Below the pieces are notes generated by a model. That model was not told the DNA's origin. It worked only from the letters and a program-made list of their open reading frames with translations, and searched no databases. Positions 8,129 to 16,556 of a stretch of 64,000 nt of DNA are shown here, in pieces. Source of the DNA: Bacteroidales bacterium UBA3834 (GTDB lineage Bacteria > Bacteroidota > Bacteroidia > Bacteroidales > P3); assembly GCA_002392965.1 (NCBI GenBank), contig DGIA01000001.1, positions 5,950-69,949 on the forward strand, given 5' to 3'. The first letter of the stretch is position 1; every line of letters begins with the position of its first letter. A program made the position numbers and the translations under genes.

Positions 8129-9256
8129 GTGAAAAACATCGCCATACTTGGATCGACCGGATCAATCGGCACACAGACACTAAACGTCGTGCGCCGCCAC
8201 CGCGACCTTTTCTCCATCGAGGTGCTTTGTGCCGGCAGCAATGCCAACCTGCTGATACAACAGGCTCTTGAGTTCAACCCCAACGCCGTAGTCATTGCCG
8301 ACGAAAACAAGTACCAGCAAGTGCATGAAGCTTTAGCCGATAAAGATATCAAAGTATTTGCCGGTGAGGCTTCAATGGTCGATTTGATGGCAATGGACAG
8401 CATCGACGTGGTGGTGGCGGCCATCGTGGGATTTGCAGGATTGAGACCTACACTAAGAGCTCTCGAATGCGGAAAACCTGTAGCCCTGGCCAACAAGGAA
8501 ACCATGGTGGTGGCAGGCGCCATCGTCACCGCCACCGCTGCCAAACACCATGTACCCATCCTGCCGGTCGATAGCGAACATTCGGCCATCTTCCAGTGTC
8601 TGACCGGAGAAGTAAGCGAAGTAGACAAAATACTTCTCACTGCCTCCGGCGGTCCTTTCCGTGGCATGACACGCGAGCAATTGGCCAACGTCACTCTGGA
8701 TCAGGCTCTGAAACACCCCAACTGGAGCATGGGAAGGAAAGTGACTATCGACAGCGCCAGCCTGATGAACAAGGGGCTGGAAGTGATTGAAGCCAAATGG
8801 CTCTTCGGTGTCGAATCCAAAGACATCGAGGTGGTGGTACACCCTCAATCAGTAGTTCACTCGATGGTGCAATTTCGCGATGGAAGCATCAAAGCTCAAA
8901 TGGGCATCCCGACCATGGAAACTCCCATTCAGTATGCCCTCACTTTCCCAGAACGCATCGAGAGTCACCTGCCAAGACTTGATTTCACCAACTACCCCAC
9001 CCTCACCTTCGAAAAACCCGACCGTAAGACTTTCCGTTGCCTCGACCTGGCCTATTATGCCATTGAACGTGGCGGCAACATGCCTTGTGTGATGAATGCT
9101 GCCAACGAGGTGGCGGTGCAGCGATTCATCAATGGCCAAATAGGTTTTCTCGAAATTGCCGACCATGTGGAGCGCGCCATACAACAAGCTCCCTTTGTGG
9201 CCAACCCTACCCTGGACGACCTTCTACAAACCGATAAAACAATTCGTAACCAATGA
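8129..9256 (+). CDS. dxr: 1-deoxy-D-xylulose 5-phosphate reductoisomerase
   Basis: Second step of the MEP isoprenoid pathway: DXP to 2-C-methyl-D-erythritol 4-phosphate with NADPH. Shows the Rossmann motif LGSTGSIGTQTL (residues 7-18), the NADPH/substrate segment LANKETMVVAG, the catalytic acidic loop PVDSEHSAIFQ, the flexible lid LTASGGPFRG, and the metal-binding stretch TIDSASLMNKGLEVIEA. 375 residues, full length. The start is GTG at 8129, because the Rossmann motif begins immediately after. It overlaps rseP by 4 bp (ATGA). Confidence 0.97.
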   Translation: MKNIAILGSTGSIGTQTLNVVRRHRDLFSIEVLCAGSNANLLIQQALEFNPNAVVIADENKYQQVHEALADKDIKVFAGEASMVDLMAMDSIDVVVAAIVGFAGLRPTLRALECGKPVALANKETMVVAGAIVTATAAKHHVPILPVDSEHSAIFQCLTGEVSEVDKILLTASGGPFRGMTREQLANVTLDQALKHPNWSMGRKVTIDSASLMNKGLEVIEAKWLFGVESKDIEVVVHPQSVVHSMVQFRDGSIKAQMGIPTMETPIQYALTFPERIESHLPRLDFTNYPTLTFEKPDRKTFRCLDLAYYAIERGGNMPCVMNAANEVAVQRFINGQIGFLEIADHVERAIQQAPFVANPTLDDLLQTDKTIRNQ

Positions 9257-10653
9257 AATGGCTTGCGCTGATACTCAGCCTCTCTCTCTTAGTAATGACC
9301 CACGAACTGGGTCACCTTGGATTTGCCAAATTGTTTCGCACGCGTGTGCGCCGATACTATATCTTCTTCAACTGGAAGTTCTCCATCCTGAAGGCCAAGA
9401 AATTCGGTGGCAAATGGCACTTCCTTTTTTTCAACGCCAAGACCCCCGACTCGTGGGATGAAAAGAATCTGGCGCCTGAAGACCAAAACAACACCCTGTG
9501 GGGTCTCGGATGGATTCCTCTGGGCGGCTATTGCGACATCGCCGGCATGATTGACGAAACCAAAGACGCCAACGACCTTGAAAGCGAACCGCAGCCGTGG
9601 GAATACCGCACCAAACCCGCCTGGCAGCGACTCTGTATCATCAGCGGCGGCGTACTGGTCAACTTTATCTCGGCATTACTTATCTTCACAGCCGTCTTCG
9701 CCCACTGGGGCAAGGACGAACTGCCGCTGCGCAATGCCACTCTGGGATACGACTATCACCAAGTGATGCTCGACGAAGGCTTCCGGAACGGAGACATCCT
9801 TTATGCTATCGACGGCCAAGAGATGTATGATTTCTCCGATGCCAACATGGCCTTACTGCTCAACAACCCCAAACAAGTCACCGTCATGCGTGGCGACTCT
9901 CTCATCGACCTGACTTTAAGCGGAAAACTACTAGAACATGTAAACAACGGCCACGTGAAACACCTGATGGAACCCCGTCGGCCGTTTGTAGTCAAAGACT
10001 TTGTCGCCGGCTCCACAGCCCGGCGCGCAGGTATGATGATTGGCGACAGCGTGGTGAGCATTGACGGTGAAGCCATGGCTTCTTTCAGCGAAATCTCCCC
10101 TGCCCTCACCGCTCACGCGGGAGACAGTATCACCGTAGGCTTTTACCGTGACGGGCACCTCGACTCCGTACGAGTGTTGCTTGGTTCCGACGGAAAACTG
10201 GGGGTGCAACTGGTTTCCGACATCGCCGAACTCTTTGTGGTCAACCATATTGACTACACCTTCTGGGAAGCCATTCCCGCCGGCATCAGCCATGGATGGA
10301 CCACTTTGGTGGAATATGTCTCCTCGCTCAAGGTGCTTTTCTCCCCTGGCGGTATGCAGAACCTAGGCGGCTTCGGCACCATGAGCAGCATCTTCCCCGA
10401 CCACTGGGATTGGCATGCCTTCTGGAACATCACTGCCCTCCTGGCTCTCATCCTCGCCTTCATGAACATCATCCCCATCCCAGGTCTCGACGGAGGTCAC
10501 ATCATGTTCACCCTCTGGGAGATAATCACCGGACGGAAACCCTCGGACAAATTCCTCTCCGTAGCCCAAAACGTGGGTATGATTCTTCTGCTGGCACTCA
10601 TGGTGCTGGCCAACGGCAACGACCTCTGGCGCTGGCTGAGTTCGAAACTATAA
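9253..10653 (+). CDS. rseP: RIP metalloprotease RseP (site-2 protease)
   Basis: Intramembrane zinc protease that cleaves anti-sigma factors and signal-peptide remnants. The first transmembrane helix carries HELGH (17-21); the third zinc ligand is in the C-terminal NIIPIPGLDGGH segment, with transmembrane helices around residues 130-150, 395-420 and 440-460. Two PDZ-like regions lie between, the second around residues 240-310 (AGSTARRAGMMIGDSVVSIDGE). At 466 residues it is typical of Bacteroidota. It is coupled to dxr by an ATGA overlap, a frequent arrangement in this phylum. Confidence 0.95.
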   Translation: MKWLALILSLSLLVMTHELGHLGFAKLFRTRVRRYYIFFNWKFSILKAKKFGGKWHFLFFNAKTPDSWDEKNLAPEDQNNTLWGLGWIPLGGYCDIAGMIDETKDANDLESEPQPWEYRTKPAWQRLCIISGGVLVNFISALLIFTAVFAHWGKDELPLRNATLGYDYHQVMLDEGFRNGDILYAIDGQEMYDFSDANMALLLNNPKQVTVMRGDSLIDLTLSGKLLEHVNNGHVKHLMEPRRPFVVKDFVAGSTARRAGMMIGDSVVSIDGEAMASFSEISPALTAHAGDSITVGFYRDGHLDSVRVLLGSDGKLGVQLVSDIAELFVVNHIDYTFWEAIPAGISHGWTTLVEYVSSLKVLFSPGGMQNLGGFGTMSSIFPDHWDWHAFWNITALLALILAFMNIIPIPGLDGGHIMFTLWEIITGRKPSDKFLSVAQNVGMILLLALMVLANGNDLWRWLSSKL

Positions 10654-10656
10654 ACC

Positions 10657-12114
10657 ATGATGAAAAAGATAGACCGGCTCATCCTGCGCTCTTTCATCGG
10701 CCCTCTGGTGCTGACCTTCTCCATCTCGGTATTTGTGCTGCTGATGCAGTTCGTGTGGAAATATATCGACGATCTGGTGGGCAAGGGGCTTGAGTTCTCT
10801 GTCATTGCCGAGTTGCTGCTCTATGCTTCCGCCACCTTCGTTCCCATGGCACTCCCCATTGCGGTCCTTTTCGCCTCCATTATGACCATGGGCAACTTCG
10901 GCGAGAAATACGAACTGGTGGCCATGAAAGCCGGCGGTATCTCGGTGAGCCGTGTGATGATGCCCATGACGCTGGTCGTACTGCTGCTCTCGGGCGTAGC
11001 ATTCTATTTCTCCAACAATGTCATGCCCACAGCCATGCTCAAATACCGCATGACCCTCTATGATGTCACCCGCAAAAAACCCGCCGTCAATATCCGTCCA
11101 GGCGAATACTACAAAGAAATCGAAGGCTATGTCATCCGCGTGGGCAGCAAGGACCCTGACGGGCGTATCCTGCACGATGTGGCCATCTACGACCACACCA
11201 AGGGAATGAATGAAACCACTGTCATCATCGCCAAGAACGGCGTGATGCAAGCCTCTGCCGACAACCGTTACCTTCGATTCACCCTCAACGACGGCTATTC
11301 CTACATGGAGTCATCCTCCGGTGAAAACCATATACGGCGCCCCCTCACCACCATAGGATTCGACGAACAAACCATCACCTTCGACATTTCCTCATTCGCC
11401 TTCGACCGCAGCGGTGAAGATCTCTTCAAAGGAAGCTACCAGATGATGAACATCGCCCAACTCGACACCGCAGTGCATGAACTTGAGAAAAACCAGGCCG
11501 ACCACAACATGAAAGCACGCGAAGATGCCATCATAAGCCTACATGCCTGGAAGAAATGCAATGACCGATCGGCAGCCGTCACCGCCGACACCAGCATCCA
11601 CTACAACCCTGCGCAGCAGATTGAGCGACGGAAACGAGTCTACAACTATGCCATCAATGCAGCCTCCTCGACAGCCAAAGACCTCAAGATGCACTACGAC
11701 CTGCAGCGCGGAGACCAGGAATACATCAACCGCCACCACATCGAATGGCAGCGCAAATACACCCTCTCGGTGGCCTGCCTGCTGCTTTTCCTCATCGGAG
11801 CCCCCTTTGGAAGCATCGTGCGCAAAGGTGGCCTCGGATTGCCGTTGGTGGCGTCGGTACTCTTTTTCGTGCTCTACTATGTCATCGGCATGATTTCTGA
11901 AAAAGCGGTGCGCGAAAGCGCTATCGGACCTGTCGGCATGTGGATAAGCACTTTCGCCATGCTACCCATCGGCATTGTGCTCACCGTCGAAGCCACCACC
12001 GACTCGTCGCTCTTCGACGGCGCCATCTGGAAACGCCGAATCACACAAGTTTTCAACTTCCTGAAACATCTTCTCTTCAGAAAAACAGATCCATCTCATG
12101 AAAGAAATACATGA
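10657..12114 (+). CDS. LptF/LptG family permease
   Basis: Inner-membrane component of the lipopolysaccharide export ABC transporter (YjgP/YjgQ family). Three transmembrane helices are visible near the N-terminus (about residues 12-35, 55-75, 98-120) and three near the C-terminus (about 360-380, 390-412, 420-440). The large middle part is the periplasmic beta-jellyroll region. At 485 residues it is longer than the E. coli proteins, with a Lys/Glu-rich insertion around 265-350 that is common in Bacteroidota. It begins 3 bp after rseP and overlaps pyrK by 17 bp. Confidence 0.9.
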   Translation: MMKKIDRLILRSFIGPLVLTFSISVFVLLMQFVWKYIDDLVGKGLEFSVIAELLLYASATFVPMALPIAVLFASIMTMGNFGEKYELVAMKAGGISVSRVMMPMTLVVLLLSGVAFYFSNNVMPTAMLKYRMTLYDVTRKKPAVNIRPGEYYKEIEGYVIRVGSKDPDGRILHDVAIYDHTKGMNETTVIIAKNGVMQASADNRYLRFTLNDGYSYMESSSGENHIRRPLTTIGFDEQTITFDISSFAFDRSGEDLFKGSYQMMNIAQLDTAVHELEKNQADHNMKAREDAIISLHAWKKCNDRSAAVTADTSIHYNPAQQIERRKRVYNYAINAASSTAKDLKMHYDLQRGDQEYINRHHIEWQRKYTLSVACLLLFLIGAPFGSIVRKGGLGLPLVASVLFFVLYYVIGMISEKAVRESAIGPVGMWISTFAMLPIGIVLTVEATTDSSLFDGAIWKRRITQVFNFLKHLLFRKTDPSHERNT

Positions 12115-12877
12115 TTTCACCATCGTGGGACGTCGTCAACACGGCGACCGTTACTTCTCGCTGGTGCTGCACCACGACGGCGGCATGCAGCCCATCGTCC
12201 CCGGCCAGTTTGTCGAGGTGCGGGTGGATGGCTGCCACGAGGTGATGCTTCGCCGTCCCATTTCAGTACACGATGTTGACCCCGAAGCCGGTACACTGAG
12301 TCTGCTGATCCAAATCGTAGGCAACGGCACCCGCCGCCTGTCAGAATTGCAAGTGGGCGACAAGCTGAACATCGTCTATCCCCTCGGACATGGGTTTACC
12401 ACCGACCTCAAACCTCAGACCTCCGCACTCCTGGTGGGCGGCGGCGCTGGCATCGCTCCCTTGCTGCACCTCTCCAAGGTGTTGAAAGCAAACGATGTGA
12501 AGTGCACCATCCTGCTCGGCGGACGTACTGCAGGGCTCATCCCCGTGCACGACGAGTTCCAACCCTACGGCAAGGTGCTGATTGCCACCGACGATGGTTC
12601 GCTTGGACATAAAGGCCTTGTTGTCAGCCATCCAGCCTTCATCGAAAATTACGACATGATCTACACCTGCGGCCCGACGCCCATGATGAAAGCCGTGGCC
12701 CACAGTGCCGCCGAACGCGGCATCCGCTGCGAGGTGAGCCTCGAGAACATGATGGCATGCGGCGTCGGCGCCTGCCTCTGCTGCGTCACCGACACCGACC
12801 AAGGCCACCGCTGCGTCTGCAAGGATGGTCCCGTCTTTGACATAAGCACAATGCGCAAGTGGTACGAAAATAAGTAG
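12098..12877 (+). CDS. pyrK: Dihydroorotate dehydrogenase B, electron-transfer subunit
   Basis: FAD and [2Fe-2S] protein that passes electrons from the class 1B dihydroorotate dehydrogenase to NAD. The N-terminal flavin domain carries LRRPISVHDVD and GNGTRRLSEL. A nucleotide-binding loop reads LLVGGGAGIAPLLHL and TCGPTPMMKAV. The iron-sulfur ligands are in the C-terminal MACGVGACLCCV...RCVCKDGPVFD (four Cys spaced as in PyrK). 259 residues, full length. It overlaps the permease by 17 bp, and pyrD follows after a 122-bp gap filled by a repeat element. Confidence 0.96.
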   Translation: MKEIHDFTIVGRRQHGDRYFSLVLHHDGGMQPIVPGQFVEVRVDGCHEVMLRRPISVHDVDPEAGTLSLLIQIVGNGTRRLSELQVGDKLNIVYPLGHGFTTDLKPQTSALLVGGGAGIAPLLHLSKVLKANDVKCTILLGGRTAGLIPVHDEFQPYGKVLIATDDGSLGHKGLVVSHPAFIENYDMIYTCGPTPMMKAVAHSAAERGIRCEVSLENMMACGVGACLCCVTDTDQGHRCVCKDGPVFDISTMRKWYENK

Positions 12878-12983
12878 TTAAGTAGATAAGGCAATAGCGT
12901 CATCTCTGTTACAATGTAAGGCATTTGTCTTGACTACCGTCCGAAGGACGAGCGAAGCGAAAACTACCTAGATACTTAACTAC
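12874..12983. repeat. Palindromic element between pyrK and pyrD
   Basis: Terminal inverted repeats GTAGTTAAGTA (12874-12884) and TACTTAACTAC (12973-12983) pair perfectly. Inside is CGTCCGAAGGACG (a small hairpin) followed by AGCGAAGCGA. The left arm overlaps the pyrK stop codon. The layout resembles a small non-autonomous palindromic element, but no copy elsewhere in the window allows confirmation. Confidence 0.7.
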
Positions 12984-12999
12984 CCCAAAAGATAATAGT

Positions 13000-13899
13000 A
13001 TGTTAGCAGTCAAAGTACATAATCTCAGCCTGAAGAACCCGGTGCTCACTGCCAGCGGCACCTTCGGCTACGGCGAAGAGTTCGCCGACTTTATCGACCT
13101 CAACCGCCTCGGCGGATTCGTCGTCAAGGGCACCACTGGTTCGCACCGCGAGGGCAACCCCTACCCACGCATGGTAGAGACCCCTTCGGGCATGCTCAAC
13201 TCCGTGGGTCTGCAAAACGGTGGTGTGGAGAAATTCTGCTCCGAAGTGTATCATAGAATCAAGCATTTAGACACCAACATCATCGTCAATGTAAGCGGTT
13301 CGAGCATCGAGGAATACTGCTCCGTGGCCGAGCAGATAGACGCACTGGAGAAGATTCCGGCCATCGAATTGAACATCAGCTGCCCCAACGTCAAGTGCGG
13401 CGGCATGGGCTTCGGCACCAGCCCCGACATGGCGGCCCAGGTGGTCAGTGCGGTGCGCAAGGTGTACCACAAGACTCTGATAGTGAAGCTCTCGCCCAAC
13501 GTCACCAGCATTGCCGAGATCGCCAAGTCCGTCGAAGGCGCCGGTGCCGACAGCGTGAGCCTCATCAACACCCTGCTGGGCATGGCCATCGACATCGAGC
13601 GCCGCCGTCCCTTCATGGCCAACGTCACCGGTGGCCTCAGCGGCCCCGCCGTGAAGCCTGTGGCCGTGCGCATGGTGTGGCAAGTGGCTCATGCCGTGAA
13701 GATTCCCGTTGTCGGTCTGGGCGGCATCTGCACTGCCGAAGATGCCATCGAGTTCCTCATGGCCGGCGCCACAGCCATCGAGGTGGGTACCGCCAACTTC
13801 CTTGACCCCGCCGTCACCGTCAAGATTATCGACGGCATGGAGGCCTGGTGCAAGAAGCACGGAGTCAGCGACATCAACGAGATTATCGGCATTATATGA
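13000..13899 (+). CDS. pyrD: Dihydroorotate dehydrogenase, class 1B catalytic subunit
   Basis: Oxidises dihydroorotate to orotate, using FMN and the PyrK partner. Conserved blocks are visible: NPVLTASGTFGYGEE near the start, NSVGLQNGGVE, the catalytic loop ELNISCPNVKCGGMGFG with the class 1 Cys base, VKLSPNVTSI, NTLLGMAID, and GGLSGPAVKPVA with the FMN phosphate site VGLGGICTAEDAIEF. 299 residues. Together with PyrK this fits the heterotetrameric class 1B enzyme. It overlaps the next gene by ATGA. Confidence 0.97.
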   Translation: MLAVKVHNLSLKNPVLTASGTFGYGEEFADFIDLNRLGGFVVKGTTGSHREGNPYPRMVETPSGMLNSVGLQNGGVEKFCSEVYHRIKHLDTNIIVNVSGSSIEEYCSVAEQIDALEKIPAIELNISCPNVKCGGMGFGTSPDMAAQVVSAVRKVYHKTLIVKLSPNVTSIAEIAKSVEGAGADSVSLINTLLGMAIDIERRRPFMANVTGGLSGPAVKPVAVRMVWQVAHAVKIPVVGLGGICTAEDAIEFLMAGATAIEVGTANFLDPAVTVKIIDGMEAWCKKHGVSDINEIIGII

Positions 13900-14750
13900 T
13901 ACTGATCGCCGACAGTGGGAGCACCAAGACCACTTGGATGGAGGTGGAGACTGGTAACATGATAGTTACCGAAGGTCTGAACCCCCACTTCACCACCGAG
14001 GGTCGGTTCTTGGATGCCTGCGCTGTCGTGCGCCAGAACCTTCAACTTCCCACTTTCAACTTCCCCCTTTTCTTCTACGGTGCCGGCTGCGGTCTTGCCA
14101 CCCAGCGCCAGAAGGTGGCCGCATGGCTCGTTAAAGCCTTTGGAACAAACGATGTACATGTCGATACCGACATGCTCGCCGCCTGCCGTGCCACCGCTGG
14201 CGACCAACCAGCCCTAACAGCCATCCTCGGCACAGGCAGCAACGCCTGCTACTACAACGGTAGCACCATCGAATGCCAGCCCACCAGCACAGGCTATATA
14301 CTCGGCGACCGTGGCTCGGCCAACCATGTGGGCCGCATCCTGCTCAACGACTACCTGACACGCCGCATGCCGGAAAACTTAAGAGACATGTTCCGCGACA
14401 CTTACCGCATGAGCGACACTGAATTGATGGATGCCGTCTATCACCAGCCCAACCCCAACCGTTTCCTGGCCTCACTGGCACCCTTTGCCGTCAGCCACGC
14501 CGAAGACGAGTACTGTGACAATGTCCTTGCGGAAGCTCTCCACGAATGGCACCATGGACCGCTTCAGACCCTGCGCAGGCAGAGTGGATATAACGAGGGT
14601 GAGATCAACTTTGTAGGCGGATTCGCCAAAGCCATCGGGGACAAACTGCATGCCTGTTTCGCCGGCGACACCCTCACCGTCGGCACCGTTGTGGCCGACC
14701 CCATCGAAGGTCTCCGACGCTACCATCTTGGTGCGTCAATGCCACGATAG
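13896..14750 (+). CDS. BadF/BadG/BcrA/BcrD-type ATPase, probable N-acetylglucosamine kinase
   Basis: ASKHA-fold sugar kinase. The phosphate-1 motif LIADSGSTKTTW opens the protein; TDMLAACRAT and ILGTGSNACYY form phosphate-2, and GFAKAIGDKL the later nucleotide-binding part. The family includes N-acetylglucosamine kinases, and Bacteroidota usually carry one such copy; the substrate is an inference. 284 residues from the ATG at 13896, which overlaps the pyrD stop; upstream in-frame codons lie inside pyrD. A heptad-repeat tract at 14038-14065 encodes the segment NLQLPTFNFPLFFYG inside the protein. Confidence 0.85.
   Translation: MILIADSGSTKTTWMEVETGNMIVTEGLNPHFTTEGRFLDACAVVRQNLQLPTFNFPLFFYGAGCGLATQRQKVAAWLVKAFGTNDVHVDTDMLAACRATAGDQPALTAILGTGSNACYYNGSTIECQPTSTGYILGDRGSANHVGRILLNDYLTRRMPENLRDMFRDTYRMSDTELMDAVYHQPNPNRFLASLAPFAVSHAEDEYCDNVLAEALHEWHHGPLQTLRRQSGYNEGEINFVGGFAKAIGDKLHACFAGDTLTVGTVVADPIEGLRRYHLGASMPR
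14038..14065. repeat. 7-bp tandem repeat inside kinase gene
   Basis: Four heptads ACCTTCA, ACTTCCC, ACTTTCA, ACTTCCC in frame within the BadF-type kinase. Same family as the tracts at 2231, 7130 and 40218. Confidence 0.85.
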
Positions 14751-14753
14751 CCC

Positions 14754-14862
14754 CTCCACTCCCTCTCCGTTGCCCCTCCGTTGCCCCTCCGTCTTTCAAC
14801 GGAGGTGAGACGGAGGTGAAACGGAGGTGAGACGGAGGTGAGACGGAGGTGAGACGGAGGTG
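14754..14862. repeat. 11-bp repeat array with inverted arms
   Basis: The left arm has CTCC(R/G)T-type cores at 14754, 14765, 14776 and 14787. The right arm has CGGAGGTG at 14800, 14811, 14822, 14833, 14844 and 14855. All steps within each arm are exactly 11 bp, and the two arms are inverted relative to each other, so the centre can form a hairpin. The array ends about 75 bp upstream of a probable -7 box (TATCTTTA, 14937-14944) for the DUF5606 gene. Confidence 0.95.
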
Positions 14863-14968
14863 ATAGGGTGTCTAAAGGAAATCTGAAGCAAAAATTACAC
14901 AAGAATACAATAATGGTGGATAATAAACGTTATTATATATCTTTAACTATTAAAATGTCATTGAAAAC

Positions 14969-15397
14969 ATGGATTTGACAAACATCTTAGCTATCGCCGG
15001 CAAACCCGACCTGAGCGAATTGGTGTCGCAGACCAAAGGCGGCGCAGTGGTAATGAACCTCGTTACTGGACAGAAATATCCAGTGTTCAAGAACGACCGT
15101 ATCAGCTCGCTGGGCGAGATACGTATTTTCACCGACAGCGACGAGCGTCCGCTGGAGGAGGTAATGCAAAGCATCTACAACGTACTGGAAGCCAAGGCCA
15201 CAGACTTCGACCCAAAGAAAGCCGAAAGCAAGACGATGTTCGCACTGCTGGAAAAAGCACTGCCCGACTACGACCGCGAACGGGTGCACGCCTCCGATGT
15301 GAAGAAGCTCTTCTCATGGTACAACATCCTGCTGGCCGCCGGCAAGTTGGCCCCCGAGGAGGAGAATGATGCCAAACAAGAGACCGAGGAGAAATAA
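14969..15397 (+). CDS. DUF5606 family protein
   Basis: A 142-residue cytoplasmic protein of unknown function. The opening residues MDLTNILAIAGKPDLSELVSQ and the block KYPVFKNDRISSLGEIRIFT match what I recall of the Bacteroidota-specific DUF5606 family. The second half is helical and charged, ending in an acidic tail. There is no membrane segment. It heads a likely transcript with the lipoprotein and metG (gaps of 25 and 12 bp). Confidence 0.75.
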   Translation: MDLTNILAIAGKPDLSELVSQTKGGAVVMNLVTGQKYPVFKNDRISSLGEIRIFTDSDERPLEEVMQSIYNVLEAKATDFDPKKAESKTMFALLEKALPDYDRERVHASDVKKLFSWYNILLAAGKLAPEEENDAKQETEEK

Positions 15398-15422
15398 CAA
15401 GTCAAAAAAAAACATAAAGACT

Positions 15423-16544
15423 ATGAAGAAAGTTATTGTCATGCTCTGTGCCGCCGCCGTGCTCTGCCTGACTGGCTGCAAGAAAGAGAACCCCGCACCC
15501 GAGACAGGCAGCTCCACTTCCGCTCCCGCGCCGACACCGACACCTACTCCGACACCGGAGAGCAACAGCGAGGGTTTGTACAACCCCAACTGCAAGATCA
15601 TCAGGATTGAAACAGCGTACAACGGCACGTCTGAAGAGTGGGACTGGGACGATAACAACCGATTGCAATCCGTATTGGACGGCGACGGCGCGGTGCGTTC
15701 CGCCTTCACCTATGACGAGCATGGGCGTGTGAGTTCTGTCATCCGCTACGGCAACCAGCTGAGCGGCACCATGGGTGTGACCTACAACGGAAACTACATC
15801 TCGCGCATCTCGTTGGTCAACGGAGGCGCCGAGGTGGTGGGAGCCTCCATCAGCCACAACAGCAACCACAAGATAAGCTCCGCCACGCTGAACCTGAGCG
15901 ACAACTATCTGATTAATATGTTCAACATGATGCTGGCCCGCTATCTCACCGACTCCACCGGCAATAGCCTGGCACCCGAAGTGGATAGCCTGCAGGGAAG
16001 CATGGCTTTCGACTGGAACGGCGAGAACGTGAGCATGGCACGGATGGATGTACGCTTCCGCGTGACGGTGATGCTGGGTATGCTGAAAAACGTGCTCTCC
16101 AGCCTGAGTTCCTTCGGAATTGATTCCACCATGCTCACGTATGCAGATGCCCTGCCCGACAACACACCGATTATCTTCAAGATAACGGTCCGCGACACCG
16201 CCAACTACACCTCCTACGACGATAAAGTGAACCCCTTCCGCCACTACATGGGCAACCTGGAGAAACTGCTGCAACTCGACGCATCCATGCTTTCGGCCAA
16301 CAACGCCATCGCCGGAACGGTGTCGGGCACTGCCAGTATTGCCATCTCTGCGGAGATTACGGCAACCGTTTTTGGGCAGACCATCACTCAGGAGATTCCT
16401 TTTACCACCCTGAACCAACCCCTGCCGTCGAGCGTCCTGCCGTTGAGCGTCATCAACAACCGCTACACCTACAACAGCGCCAATTACCCTGTCAGCGTGA
16501 CCAACGGCGAGGGCATCAGCACCACATATACCTACGCACAATAA
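15423..16544 (+). CDS. Hypothetical lipoprotein
   Basis: A 373-residue lipoprotein: signal peptide MKKVIVMLCAAAVLCLTGC with lipobox Cys19, then a Thr/Pro linker (about residues 25-45, TPTPTPTPE). The mature part has Rhs/YD-like strands such as YDEHGRVSSVIRYGN and repeated NNRL-type turns, as in Bacteroidota DUF4595-like lipoproteins. The function is unknown. The start at 15423 was chosen for the signal peptide; an earlier in-frame ATG at 15366 lies inside the previous gene. Confidence 0.75.
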   Translation: MKKVIVMLCAAAVLCLTGCKKENPAPETGSSTSAPAPTPTPTPTPESNSEGLYNPNCKIIRIETAYNGTSEEWDWDDNNRLQSVLDGDGAVRSAFTYDEHGRVSSVIRYGNQLSGTMGVTYNGNYISRISLVNGGAEVVGASISHNSNHKISSATLNLSDNYLINMFNMMLARYLTDSTGNSLAPEVDSLQGSMAFDWNGENVSMARMDVRFRVTVMLGMLKNVLSSLSSFGIDSTMLTYADALPDNTPIIFKITVRDTANYTSYDDKVNPFRHYMGNLEKLLQLDASMLSANNAIAGTVSGTASIAISAEITATVFGQTITQEIPFTTLNQPLPSSVLPLSVINNRYTYNSANYPVSVTNGEGISTTYTYAQ

Positions 16545-16556
16545 GTTAACACACGA

